The notes under the pieces were generated by a model, which saw only the letters and a program-made list of their open reading frames with translations, ran no database searches and was not told the origin of the DNA. A stretch of DNA of 64,000 nt from Streptomyces sannanensis (GTDB lineage: Bacteria > Actinomycetota > Actinomycetes > Streptomycetales > Streptomycetaceae): the NCBI RefSeq assembly GCF_039536205.1, contig NZ_BAAAYL010000001.1, forward strand, positions 7,006,001-7,070,000, read 5' to 3'. Both the position numbers and the translations under genes were made by a program. This document shows, piece by piece, positions 39,110 through 47,336 of the stretch (positions within the stretch are counted from its first letter, which is position 1; the number at the start of each line of letters is the position of its first letter).

Positions 39110-39486
39110 GCTCCACGCACCGGGGCCTGGGAGTCGTGCACGTTGCCCGCCGTGACGGTGACCTCCAGCAGCAGGCCGCCGCTGTTGGTCAGGATGTGGC
39201 GCTTGCGCCCGTCGCGCATCTTGCCGCCGTCATAGCCGCGTGTTGAGGCCGGGCAGGTTTCCGGGCCGTCCACGGACTGCGCGTCGATGACCCCCGCGCT
39301 CGGCTCCTCCCGCCCCCTTGGCGAGTGCGCTGCAGGCGGCGCAGGCGCTGGTAGAGCTCGCGCACGTATCCGTGTCGGCGCCAGCGGCGGAAGAAGTCGT
39401 ACACCGCCCGACAGTACGGGTAGTCCGCCGGAAGGTTGCGCCACTTCGCTCCGTTGTCGATCAGGTAGCGCACGGCGTTGAGCATC
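39110..39486 (-). pseudogene. IS5-family transposase, middle/C-terminal part, frameshifted
   Basis: Reading from 39486 down: MLNAVRYLIDNGAKWRNLPA, DYPYCRAVYDFFRRWRRHGY, VRELYQRLRR, then after a frame change SAGVIDAQSVDG (first DDE Asp), GYDGGKMRDGRKRHILTNS, LLLEVTVTAGNVHDS. The remaining DDE region is missing. Some IS5 subgroups use a programmed -1 shift, so the frame change alone is not decay, but the truncation is. The N-terminal part lies beyond the inserted mini-element, at 39991-40160. Confidence 0.85.
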
Positions 39487-39990
39487 CAATGCCGCGAAGT
39501 TAAGGATTCGGTGGTGGCGTCAAGGCGTCAGGGAGGGCGAGCTTGTAGGTGTTCGGCGCGGTGCGGATGAGTCGGCCGTTGCGGGCCCAGTAGCCCCGAC
39601 CCGCCGACGCAGATCGCGAAGTGCCTTCTCCGAGGGCTGCGGCACCCGGGCGCCTAGTCCGGCTGCGAGTTTGCCCCACACCAGTCCGGTCCCCAGATGC
39701 TCGAACAGTCCGAGCGCGAGCACGAAGTACACCCCAACGCGAGAGGGGAGGCTCCGAAGCCGTCGCTCGCGAGGCCCGCTCTCGTCCAATACCGCATCCA
39801 CCAACTCGGGCGGGATGACCTGCGTTAACTCACCGATATGATCAGGCGCGAACACGTCATTCCTCCCGTGACAAACTGGGCCATGGGCCTCTCTCAGGAA
39901 GATCTTGGTCGATCCCCTGGATAGCAGAGGCCCCTTCCACATCTCGCCCACCCTTGACATCGCCGCCGAGCGTTTAACTTCGCGGCATTG
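39487..39990. mobile_element. 504-bp internally deleted IS4-type mini-element
   Basis: The ends are perfect 17-bp inverted repeats (CAATGCCGCGAAGTTAA at 39487-39503 and its complement at 39974-39990). They are flanked by a 10-bp target duplication, GTTGAGCATC on the left and GTCGAGCATC on the right (one mismatch). It is inserted within the IS5 transposase gene. Inside is only the N-terminus of an IS4-type transposase, so it is non-autonomous and MITE-like; a full-length IS4 relative elsewhere could mobilise it. Confidence 0.85.
39530..39855 (-). pseudogene. IS4-family transposase N-terminal domain fragment
   Basis: A GTG with GGGAGGA upstream opens VFAPDHIGELTQVIPPELVD, AVLDESGPRERRLRSLPSRV, GVYFVLALGLFEHLG, then ALRDLRRRVG, the conserved N-terminal domain of IS4-type transposases. 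The DDE domain is lost. A different frame after the break reads YWARNGRLIRTAPNTYKLAL, possibly from the element's original C-terminal end or another source. Confidence 0.82.
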
Positions 39991-40160
39991 GTCGAGCATC
40001 TCGCGGTGGCAGTGCGCTTCCGGGCGCCCGCCCCGGCCCTCCAGCCACGCGGACACCTTCGTATGCGGGCGGGCGCACAGGCGGGACCGAGGATCGCCGG
40101 GGTCTGCCAGCATCGGGTGCTGTTGCGGGCGGATGGAGTTGAGCAGTGGGCGGGAAGGCC
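39991..40160 (-). pseudogene. IS5-family transposase N-terminal part
   Basis: Reading toward the mini-element: WLEGRGGRPEAHCHREMLD, which continues directly as NAVRYLIDNG on the far side of the insertion (39486 down). Removing the 504-bp insert and one target copy restores HREMLNAVRYLIDNGAKW. Further upstream the frame degrades. Between 40161 and the IS200/IS605 left end at 40304 I see no gene. Confidence 0.75.
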
Positions 40161-40303
40161 AGGGATTTCCCGCCCGGAGCTGACGGAACGGCACAGGAGG
40201 GGGCGGGACATGGTGAAACTGTCGCTCATGGTGGGCCAGGAGCATGCAGCGCGCGGAGGCCGGCGTGTCCGTGGCGCTGTGGTCTGGTCGGCTACCGGGT
40301 TTA

Positions 40304-40342
40304 TTCGCAGTGCACCGGGCTTCAGCCCGGTGGTGAAGCGAA
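40304..40342. repeat. IS605-type left-end hairpin
   Basis: TTCGC (40304) and GCGAA (40338) form an outer stem; CACCGGGC TTCA GCCCGGTG forms a perfect inner stem. Imperfect subterminal hairpins of this kind are recognised by TnpA. Confidence 0.8.
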
Positions 40343-40394
40343 TCTGAGAACTGCTCTGACCCCAGCTGTGTACACGGGTCTGCACTGTTGGCCT

Positions 40395-40816
40395 CAGCCC
40401 GGGTCGGAGCGGCCGGTTCTGCTGCTCGATGTATCACGATGCTGAGGGGCGCGCCGTCGACGGACCTGGCGAAGTAGGACCCGGACCACAGGCGCTGTGC
40501 CCGCCGGTAGTGGCGGATGAGGTTGGGGAACTCCTGGCGGGGCCTGCGTGAGGAGACGCCCTTGAGGGAGTTCACCGGCCTGGAAACGGCAACCTCCGGC
40601 GGGAAGTTCACGAGCAGGTGGATGTGGTGGGCCTCGTCGTTGAACTCGACCAGCTCGGCCTCGAAATCCTTGCACACGCTCCGCCTGATCTCCTCGCACC
40701 GTGTCAGGTGCCGGTCGGCGAAGACGAAAGTGCCGGTACTCGGTCATGAAAACCAAATGGACGTGAAGCCGAAAGATACAGTGACGGCCTGTATGAATGT
40801 TCTCATCGATACCCAT
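40395..40816 (-). pseudogene. tnpA: IS200/IS605 transposase tnpA, two frameshifts
   Basis: The N-terminus MGIDENIHTGRHCIFRLHVH...LVFMTEYRH shifts frame near 40735 to FVFADRHLTRCEEIRRSV, then shows the HUH motif in HHIHLLVNFPPEVA and LVNSLKGVSS-like VNSLKGVSSRR, SGSYFARSV. The catalytic-Tyr segment YIEQQNRPL lies in a third frame after another shift near 40432. The Y1 transposase is therefore not made as one chain. Confidence 0.85.
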
Positions 40817-40841
40817 CAGCCAACTGTGTAGCGTGATCGGT

Positions 40842-42050
40842 GTGCAGCTTCGGTACAGCTTCCGGCTGTACCCGAGTGCCGGTCAGCGCACGGCGCTGGC
40901 GAGGGCGTTCGGGTGTGCGCGGGTGGTCTACAACGACGCGCTTCGCGCTCGGGAGACCGCCCGCAGCGAGGGGCTGCCGTTCCCGAAGGCCGGCGACCTG
41001 TCCAAGCAGCTCATCACCGAGGCGAAGAACACCCCGGAACGGGCCTGGCTCGGCGAGGTCTCCGCTGTCGTACTGCAGCAGTCCCTGCGGGACCTGGATG
41101 CCGCGTACCGGAACTTCTTCGACGGCCTGAAGGGCAAGCGCCCCCGCATGGGCGCACCCCGGTACAAGTCACGGAAGGACACCCGGCAGGCGGTGCGGTT
41201 CACCGCGAACGCCCGCTGGTCCATCACGTCGGGGCGGAAGCTGCGCCTGCCGAAGATCGGCGACCTGAAGGTGAAGTGGTCGCGGACACTGCCCTCGACC
41301 CCGTCCACGGTGACCGTGGTCAAGGACAGCGCGGGCCGGTATTTCGCCTCCTTCGTGGTGGAGACCGGCCCGGAAGAGGTGCTGCCGGAGACGACGCCCG
41401 AGGTGGGCATCGATCTTGGGCTGGGGCACTTCGCGGTCCTCTCCGACGGGACCAAGGTCGACTCTCCGCGCTTCCTGCGCCGGGCCGAGAAGCGCCTGAA
41501 GAAGGCGCAGCGTGCTCTCTCCCGCAAGGAGAAGGGCTCGAAGAACCGGGACAAGGCCAGGATGCGCGTCGCACGGGCACACGCCCGTGTCGCGGACGCA
41601 CGGCGCGAGTTCCACCACCGGCTCTCCACACAGCTGATCCGTGAGAACCAAGCGGTCGCTGTGGAGGACCTGGCGGTGAAGGGGCTGGCCCGCACGCGTC
41701 TGGCCAAGTCCGTGCACGACGCCGGATGGTCGGCGTTCGTGACCATGCTGGAGTACAAGGCCGCCCGATACGGGCGCACCTTCATCAGGATCGGCCGCTT
41801 CGAGCCCACCTCCCAGGTCTGCTCGCAGTGCGGCGTGAAGGACGGCCCCAAGCCCCTTCACGTCCGCGTGTGGACGTGCGGGGCCTGCGGGGCGGTCCTG
41901 GACCGGGACATCAACGCGGCGGTCAACATCGCCAAGGCGGCCGGACTGGCCGTGACAGCCCGTGGAGCGCAGGTAAGACCGGGACTCGTCCAGGCACCGC
42001 GCAGCGAAGCGGGAACCCACCCGACACCACAGCCTTCAACGGCCCGGTAG
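40842..42050 (+). CDS. tnpB: TnpB, RNA-guided nuclease of IS605 family
   Basis: The 402-aa protein is complete. It has the N-terminal VQLRYSFRLYPSAGQRTALA, RuvC residues in GIDLGLGHFAVLSDG (Asp), AVAVEDLAVKGL (Glu) and DRDINAAVNIAK (Asp), and a zinc finger CSQCG...CGACG. TnpB proteins cut DNA next to a short target-adjacent motif using an omega-RNA from the element's right end and so keep the element at its site. GTG at 40833 is an alternative start. The frame is open while its partner tnpA is broken. Confidence 0.93.
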   Translation: MQLRYSFRLYPSAGQRTALARAFGCARVVYNDALRARETARSEGLPFPKAGDLSKQLITEAKNTPERAWLGEVSAVVLQQSLRDLDAAYRNFFDGLKGKRPRMGAPRYKSRKDTRQAVRFTANARWSITSGRKLRLPKIGDLKVKWSRTLPSTPSTVTVVKDSAGRYFASFVVETGPEEVLPETTPEVGIDLGLGHFAVLSDGTKVDSPRFLRRAEKRLKKAQRALSRKEKGSKNRDKARMRVARAHARVADARREFHHRLSTQLIRENQAVAVEDLAVKGLARTRLAKSVHDAGWSAFVTMLEYKAARYGRTFIRIGRFEPTSQVCSQCGVKDGPKPLHVRVWTCGACGAVLDRDINAAVNIAKAAGLAVTARGAQVRPGLVQAPRSEAGTHPTPQPSTAR

Positions 42051-42089
42051 GCGGGAATCGCCCTCGTTCACGGGGGCGAGGATGTCAAC
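42051..42089 (+). ncRNA. Predicted omega-RNA 3' scaffold at IS right end
   Basis: Just after the tnpB stop, CGCCCTC pairs with GGGGGCG (one G-U) around GTTCAC, followed by GAGGATGTCAAC. TnpB guide RNAs in this family end with a right-end hairpin and then run into flanking DNA that serves as guide. By analogy the guide would begin at about 42090 (AGGATTGATGTCATTC). The transcript start, inside tnpB, cannot be placed. Confidence 0.55.
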
Positions 42090-42291
42090 AGGATTGATGT
42101 CATTCATCGTCAGCTCGTTGGCGTCGGTCCGCCGCAACATGTCACCCGCGGGCGGCCTGGGGCCTGGCCGCTTCCGCCCACCGGCTCAGTCGCCCGGAAT
42201 GCGATCGTCCGGGGGTGACTCCAGGTTTTGAGTCTGCTGGGCAGCGTTCGGATCGGTATCGGTGACCCATACTTCCGGCTGTATTTGAGAA
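42090..42291. other. Region without supported gene
   Basis: Between the IS right end and the phosphoesterase promoter I see no gene, repeat or IS end. Confidence 0.5.
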
Positions 42292-42313
42292 GTTCACCTT
42301 TGGTTTGAAGCGG
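42292..42313 (+). promoter_or_regulatory. PHO-box-like direct repeat
   Basis: Two adjoining 11-bp units, GTTCACCTTTG and GTTTGAAGCGG, fit the pattern of PhoP-binding PHO boxes in Streptomyces (11-bp direct repeats beginning GTTCACC). They lie 138 bp upstream of a secreted phosphoesterase, a typical phosphate-starvation gene. The second unit is degenerate. Confidence 0.5.
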
Positions 42314-42450
42314 CGGAAGTGAACATACCTAGGCTGCTGGCTGCCATGAATGGCTGCGACAGCACAACGGAAACGTCACCGTTTGCCTTTGCGGTGCTCT
42401 TCGCCGCGATGCCGGCGCGTGTGCTGTCGCCCTAACAAGGAAGAACCAGC

Positions 42451-44862
42451 ATGCGCATAGCGCGCCCAAGCACCCGAGGCCTGATTGCCTCGGCCCTGCT
42501 GGCATGTATCGCCCTTCCGGGGGCCGTTTCCGCGGCCGCGGAGACTCCGGACGCCGCGCCTTCGGCCGCCGCGCCTGCGGTGGTCGTGGCCCCTCCCGAG
42601 GTTCCCAAGCCTGACCATGTGGTCATGGTGATGATGGAGAACAAGGGCTACGACGACATCCTCAAGAACCCGTCCACCAGGCCCCAGGACCAGGTGCCGT
42701 ACATCAAGTCCCTGGAAGCCCAGGGTGCGTCGTTCACCGACTCGTACGGCCTCCAGCACCCGAGCCTGCCCAACTACTACGCGCTGCTGTCCGCCTCGGA
42801 CATCGTGAAGACCAACACCCATCCCGCGCCGTCGTCCGTCGACACCGACAACCTGGCCAACCAGCTGGTGACCCACGGGTACACCTTCGCGAACCACGCC
42901 AACCAGGCCAAGCCCACGCAGTGGTTTCGCTTCAAGACCACGCCGGGTACCGCGGCCAACCTGAACCCGATGGACAAGCGGCTGGAGCAGTTCCCGACCA
43001 CGCCGGAGGGGTTCGAAAAGCTGCCCACCGTCTCCTTTGTCGTGGGCAACGGCGATCAGAGCATGCATGACGGGACCCTCGCGCAGGGCGACGCCTGGGT
43101 CAAGAAGACCTTCGACTCGTACATCCAGTGGGCCAAGACGCACAACAGCATGTTCGTGCTGACCTGGGACGAGGACAACTTCACCCCGGTCAACCGCATC
43201 CCGACGATCATGGTCGGGCCGATGGTCAAGGCCGGCGAGTACAGCGAGCGCATCAACCACTACAACGTGACGAAGACGCTGCTGGACATGTACGGCCTGG
43301 ACCACATCAACCACACGGCCGACCCGGACGTCGCGACGATCACTGACGCGTTCGATCTGTCGCAGACCGAGCGCCTGCAGGGTATGGCCGGGCGATGCCT
43401 GGAGAACCACCGGACCGACCCGGCGAAGCCGGGCGAGCTCGGTCTGTGGCACTGTGAATCCGCTGCCGACCAGCAGTGGGTCAGGCACGGGGACGGCACG
43501 ATCCGCAACGCCGACCAGTGCGTGACCGCCACCGCGGACGGGAAGACCGGACTCGCCGACTGCGACGGCACCCCCGCGCAGACCTGGCACCCCAAGACCA
43601 ATGGTTCCCTGCTCAACCCGGCATCGGGCCGCTGCCTGACCGTCCCCGGCGCGGACATCGCCAACGGAACCCCGGCGGAGCTCCGGGACTGCGACGGCAC
43701 GACCAGCCAGAAGTGGATCGTGCCCGGCTACAACGCGGAGCACTCGCTCACGGTCGACGCGCCCACGTTCGTCAAGCCCGGTTCCACCGCCACGGTGACC
43801 ACCACCTACACCAACGACGTCAGCCCCATGGCGCTGTCGCAGGCCTCCGTCAACCTCACCGTGCCCAACGGCTGGACGGCTGAAGCCACCTCGCCCGCCA
43901 AGGTCACCGCGCTCGAGCCCGGCCAGTCGGTGAAGACCACCTGGACGGTCACCGCCCCCGCGGACGCAAAGCCCGGTGACCCGGCACTGTCCGCGCAGGC
44001 CACCTTCAAGAACGCGAAGAGCACTGACGAGGACACCAGCACGATCCGCGTCGGGTACAACCCGGTCGATGCCATCGCAGCTACTCCCGCAGGCCTGGAT
44101 CTGGTCGCCGGGCACTCCACATCTGTCCGGGTGAACGTCGCCAATAATACGGCCGCCGGCACGGACGTTACGGTTCAGGCGGACGTGCCGTCCGGGTGGA
44201 CGGCGAGCGCGCCGCAGCCCGTCACCCTGAATGCGTGGGAGTCCAAGACCGTCACGTTCTCCCTCACCCCACCCCAGGACGCCTTCGGTCACGCGACGGT
44301 CACGCTGTCCGTCGACGGGGAGTTCCCCGCGAGCAGCACCGTGCCGGCGAGCGTCGGCAAGCCGATCATGATGGCCGGGGAGACCGATGCCAGCAGTCAT
44401 GAGTTCGCGCTGGCCCCGAATCGATACAGCGCCTATCCGTCGACGTTCCCCAATGACGTCACCTTCACTGCGGGTGTGAGTAACCCGGCCACCGCTTGGA
44501 GTTACATCCAGCCCGGGCCTCGCGACTCCTGGGCCGGGAGCAAGCCGCACACGTTCACGTTGAACTTCAATCTCGCCACTGCGCCGAGCAGCGATCTGAC
44601 GTTCACCGCCTGGCTGCAGGACACCCACCCCACTGCCCCGCCCGCGCTCGCGATCGGACTCAATGGCGCCGAGCTGAGCAACGTCCAGACCGCGGCCGGC
44701 GGCGGCGGTGGCGCCACATCGGCCAATAACACCAAGCCGTCCACGCTGAACGTGACCCTGCCCGCCGCCAACCTCAAGGCCGGCGACAACACCGTCACCA
44801 TCACCACAACCGGCGGATCATGGGCGGTCTACGACTCCTTCGCCATCCGACAGCTCCCGTGA
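42451..44862 (+). CDS. Secreted phosphoesterase with ricin-lectin and NEW3 modules
   Basis: This 803-aa secreted enzyme starts with a signal peptide (GLIASALLACIALPGAVSAA). The catalytic domain (about 50-310) belongs to the phosphoesterase/phospholipase C-acid phosphatase family (HVVMVMMENKGYDDI, HPSLPNYYALLS, FVLTWDEDN). A ricin-type lectin follows with QQW, QTW and QKW repeats (about 310-430), then two NEW3-like beta-sandwiches and a C-terminal carbohydrate-binding-like domain (WSYIQPGPRDSW ... WAVYDSFAIRQLP). It probably attacks phosphate esters on glycosylated surfaces. AAGGAAG upstream supports the start. Confidence 0.9.
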   Translation: MRIARPSTRGLIASALLACIALPGAVSAAAETPDAAPSAAAPAVVVAPPEVPKPDHVVMVMMENKGYDDILKNPSTRPQDQVPYIKSLEAQGASFTDSYGLQHPSLPNYYALLSASDIVKTNTHPAPSSVDTDNLANQLVTHGYTFANHANQAKPTQWFRFKTTPGTAANLNPMDKRLEQFPTTPEGFEKLPTVSFVVGNGDQSMHDGTLAQGDAWVKKTFDSYIQWAKTHNSMFVLTWDEDNFTPVNRIPTIMVGPMVKAGEYSERINHYNVTKTLLDMYGLDHINHTADPDVATITDAFDLSQTERLQGMAGRCLENHRTDPAKPGELGLWHCESAADQQWVRHGDGTIRNADQCVTATADGKTGLADCDGTPAQTWHPKTNGSLLNPASGRCLTVPGADIANGTPAELRDCDGTTSQKWIVPGYNAEHSLTVDAPTFVKPGSTATVTTTYTNDVSPMALSQASVNLTVPNGWTAEATSPAKVTALEPGQSVKTTWTVTAPADAKPGDPALSAQATFKNAKSTDEDTSTIRVGYNPVDAIAATPAGLDLVAGHSTSVRVNVANNTAAGTDVTVQADVPSGWTASAPQPVTLNAWESKTVTFSLTPPQDAFGHATVTLSVDGEFPASSTVPASVGKPIMMAGETDASSHEFALAPNRYSAYPSTFPNDVTFTAGVSNPATAWSYIQPGPRDSWAGSKPHTFTLNFNLATAPSSDLTFTAWLQDTHPTAPPALAIGLNGAELSNVQTAAGGGGGATSANNTKPSTLNVTLPAANLKAGDNTVTITTTGGSWAVYDSFAIRQLP

Positions 44863-44894
44863 ACCGAACCAGCTGACAACTCGCCAAGTCTGCT

Positions 44895-44930
44895 GCACGC
44901 GGCTGCTGACAATCGTCGGCAGCCGCGTGC
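44895..44930 (+). terminator. 16-bp stem hairpin after phosphoesterase
   Basis: GCACGCGGCTGCTGAC pairs with GTCGGCAGCCGCGTGC around AATC, with one G-U pair. It starts 33 bp after the stop codon. Confidence 0.85.
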
Positions 44931-45061
44931 GGCCGGCCCCGCACCACCAGCCGCTTCGCCTTCACCCGTACACCCTCCACCTTCGCCGGCACCAGCTCCA
45001 GGCCCAATCGAGCAGCCAGGTCCTTCGCTCGCAGCCCCTCCGGCCGGCCGCCCCGGCCCTC
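44930..45061 (-). pseudogene. Remnant of ISKra4-type accessory ORF
   Basis: The frame reads GLRAKDLAARLGLELVPAKV then EGVRVKAKRLVVRGRP, parallel to the C-terminal part of the intact ISKra4 accessory protein at 47.4 kb (CKEVCQHLGLGTEPRHVEGM, RSKLKRLVERGILAEPS). It is diverged and cut at both ends, so a second, older ISKra4 relative once sat here. Confidence 0.6.
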
Positions 45062-45127
45062 GGACGAAGTCCAGGGGAGGGTGGGCACAACCGGGCCGCG
45101 GTCGCCCTGACGAGGGTGTTACCTTCC

Positions 45128-45149
45128 AGCCCGTCCGGCGCTTGAGGAC
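45128..45149. repeat. Copy of the dispersed CGCTTGAGGAC repeat
   Basis: The core at this site is the reverse complement of the end of the 47-bp repeats at 33.0 kb. It lies just beyond the UvrA-like duplicate, in the same relative place as near 33350 beyond the full gene. Confidence 0.75.
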
Positions 45150-45164
45150 ACCGGCCGAAGGGCA

Positions 45165-45509
45165 TCAACCGAGTGCCGCCGCAAGGTAGCGCGCCATACG
45201 GTTGCCCTCCGCGCGGGCGACCTCGGCCGGCGTGCCGGATGCGACGATCCGGCCTCCCGCGTCGCCACCGCCCGGGCCCAGGTCGATCACCCAGTCCGCG
45301 TCCGTGACCACGTCCATGTCGTGTTCGACGACCACGACCGAGTGGCCTGCGTCGACCAGGCCGTGCAGCTGGCGCATCAGGACTTCGACGTCGGCCGGGT
45401 GCAGCCCGGTCGTGGGCTCGTCGAGGAGGTAGAGCGTGTGGCCGCGGCGGGTGCGCTGCAGCTCGGTGGCCAGCTTGATCCGTTGGGCCTCGCCGCCCGA
45501 CAGTTCCAT
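45165..45509 (-). pseudogene. Duplicate of UvrA-like C-terminus
   Basis: Reading [20 protein letters not shown] to YLAAALG, this is nearly identical to the last 115 codons of the gene at 33401-35785 (differences such as HTLYLL for HTVYLL, HGLVD for HSLVD, VTDADW for VAGADW). The similarity continues past the stop (ATCAACCGAG, TTGAGGACACCG). It breaks exactly at GACAGTTCC, where an IS1380 fragment starts. Only the ABC signature, Walker B and D-loop are present, so it cannot function as an ATPase. Confidence 0.9.
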
Positions 45510-45676
45510 TCCACGCGAAGGCGCGGACCGGCACCATCCGCCGCCAACTCCTGGCCATCCCATCCCGGTTGGCCACCGGAGCCCGCACCCTGACCTTCCA
45601 CCTGCCCGAACGCTGGCCCTGGCAAAACGCCTTCACCGCCTTGTGGACAGCGGTCGGCTGCCGCCTGTGGACCTGA
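45510..45676 (+). pseudogene. IS1380-type transposase C-terminal fragment
   Basis: The frame reads [55 protein letters not shown] and stops at 45674, the usual C-terminal end of IS1380-family transposases (LTLHLP..WPW...F). The rest of the gene is missing and the break coincides with the end of the UvrA-like duplicate. Confidence 0.75.
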
Positions 45677-45704
45677 TCAGCCCATCAGCCCCGCCCGCCC
45701 ACGA

Positions 45705-45756
45705 CCCGGCGGTCGTGATCCCGACGCCGAACCCGGCCGAAAGCTGGGCATACGTG
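45705..45756 (-). pseudogene. IS5 (IS1647/IS112-like) transposase, piece beyond ISKra4
   Basis: TYAQLSAGFGVGITT continues the transposase N-terminus located at 47944-48110 across the ISKra4 insertion. After about 15 codons similarity stops. Confidence 0.75.
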
Positions 45757-45785
45757 GGGTGCAGATCTTCTGAGGGTGCTGTCGA

Positions 45786-47336
45786 TCAGGCGGCGGGTAT
45801 GACCTGGTCGCGGTAGCGCGTCTGGTGGTTGCGGATGAGCTCCTGTTGCTGGTGCCAGGCCCAGTAGGCGTCGAAGTCGCCGTTCGCGCGGACGGCACGC
45901 AGCTTGAGCACGGCTTCAGCACCGGCCAGGCCCCACCGGGCGCCGGTGATGTCCAGGCGGTCTTTGACCAGGTGTCGGCATGCTCCCTCGATGATCCCGG
46001 TGGCGATTGGCCAGCCGTGTTCCAGGGCGGTGTCGTAGCGCAGATGCTCGGCCTTGCCGGTGAGGTAGTTCACGGCCTCGTCGATGCCCTTGCGCTGGGC
46101 GCCGTGCAGTCCGGCGGCGCGGGCGGCCGTCTCGAGTACGGCGGCGGTCTGCTGCACGCCACCGGCCAGCAGGACGCGGGCGTGACGGGCGACCCAGCTC
46201 TCGGCGGAGGCATCGCCGATGTCGTGCAGGCACCAGGCCGCTCGCCACAGGTATTCGAGTACGTGGATGAGGTCGACGATGACGTGGACGTCCACGCCGC
46301 GCTGTTGTGCTTCGGCCTTGATGAGGTCGATCTGATGGCGGGCCCCGTCGACCAGGACGACCCAGGGACGGCGGTGGCCGGGGTCGCGGTGCTCTGCCTG
46401 GTCGAACACGGCGGCCACCACCTGCGCGGCGGTGTCGTTCACCGAGCCGCACAACCACTTCGACCGGGCCTTCGGCCCCTGGCGACGCTCAAGCGCCCTG
46501 CCGTGGACGGCGTCGTCCTGCTGGTCTGGGTCGGCGATGATGTCGTCGACCGTGCGCGGCGCGGGTTCGGCATCGTAGACGGCTCCCAGGGTGGCCATCC
46601 GTTTCCTGCCGTGTTTCTCCCCGGACGCCAGCCGGGTCTTCATTGCGTTGCCGCCCTTGGCGGCCGCGGCCTTGGCGGTGTCCGCGCGCAGGGCTTCGGG
46701 TCTTATGACCACGCCCTTGCCGTCGACCGACAAGACCAGTGGCGTGGTGTCGGTGCAGGGAGCCGGTACGAGGGAGTCGTAGAAGGCGTCGATGTCCGCC
46801 GCGGCGCCGATGGCGAGTTCCTGGACCTGCCGGTGCCCGATGCCGGAGCCGGTGTGGGCGTTGATCCGCTCGCAGGCGTCGGCGAAGCTGCCGCGGGCGG
46901 ACTCGATCGCGGCGAGCCTGGCCAGCCCGTGCGAGTGCATTCCGTCCGGAAGGTTCAGCACCGCGTCGGCCGGGTGCAGGTCCCCCACACCAGTGCCGCG
47001 ATAGGCGATCCGGACCACAGTGACCTTGCCGAACACCGTGGCCATCAACCGGCGCCGGCCTCGCTCGATCCTCGAGCGCCCGACACCGGCGGCGTCCACG
47101 ACATCCTGCCGACGCACCTCGTTGCTGGCCCGCAGGGTCAGGTGGTCCTGGAACAACTGCCGGGTGACCTCGCGCATCCTCGCCCCCAGCAAATCCTCCA
47201 ACTGCCCGTGCGTCATCACCGCCGCCTCCGGGGCCGACAACTCCGCACACGCCGCAGCGAACATACCCGCCGAGGCAGCGAAAGCATCCTCACACTCCGC
47301 GAGCGCGCTCTGGGCCGGCCCCACCACGCTCACCAC
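45786..47336 (-). CDS. ISKra4-family transposase
   Basis: The 516-aa transposase has candidate DDE residues in LVLSVDGKGVVI, VIVDLIHVLEYLW and ATGIIEGACRHLV, with the typical RWGLAGAEAVLKLRAV near the end. The N-terminal part (MTHGQLEDLLGARM, VVDAAGVGRSRIERGRR) is helical. Full length and no frameshift. Its start overlaps the accessory ORF's stop by 7 bp. Confidence 0.93.
   Translation of the reverse strand: MVSVVGPAQSALAECEDAFAASAGMFAAACAELSAPEAAVMTHGQLEDLLGARMREVTRQLFQDHLTLRASNEVRRQDVVDAAGVGRSRIERGRRRLMATVFGKVTVVRIAYRGTGVGDLHPADAVLNLPDGMHSHGLARLAAIESARGSFADACERINAHTGSGIGHRQVQELAIGAAADIDAFYDSLVPAPCTDTTPLVLSVDGKGVVIRPEALRADTAKAAAAKGGNAMKTRLASGEKHGRKRMATLGAVYDAEPAPRTVDDIIADPDQQDDAVHGRALERRQGPKARSKWLCGSVNDTAAQVVAAVFDQAEHRDPGHRRPWVVLVDGARHQIDLIKAEAQQRGVDVHVIVDLIHVLEYLWRAAWCLHDIGDASAESWVARHARVLLAGGVQQTAAVLETAARAAGLHGAQRKGIDEAVNYLTGKAEHLRYDTALEHGWPIATGIIEGACRHLVKDRLDITGARWGLAGAEAVLKLRAVRANGDFDAYWAWHQQQELIRNHQTRYRDQVIPAA

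Larger units (their letters stand above)
40304..42089. mobile_element. IS200/IS605-family element, tnpA dead, tnpB intact
   Basis: The element has the divergent tnpA/tnpB layout of IS605. A left-end hairpin at 40304-40342 and a right-end hairpin followed by GGATGTCAAC at 42059-42089 mark the limits; there are no terminal inverted repeats or target duplications, as expected for this single-strand mechanism. Left-flank bases GGGTTTA lead into the hairpin and should include the target motif. Exact end bases are inferred from the hairpins. Confidence 0.8.

Noticed and set aside
45165..45563. Independent small ATPase gene
   Set aside because: An ATG exists, but the reading frame is a truncated UvrA-like C-terminus lacking Walker A and fused to IS1380 sequence read on the wrong strand.
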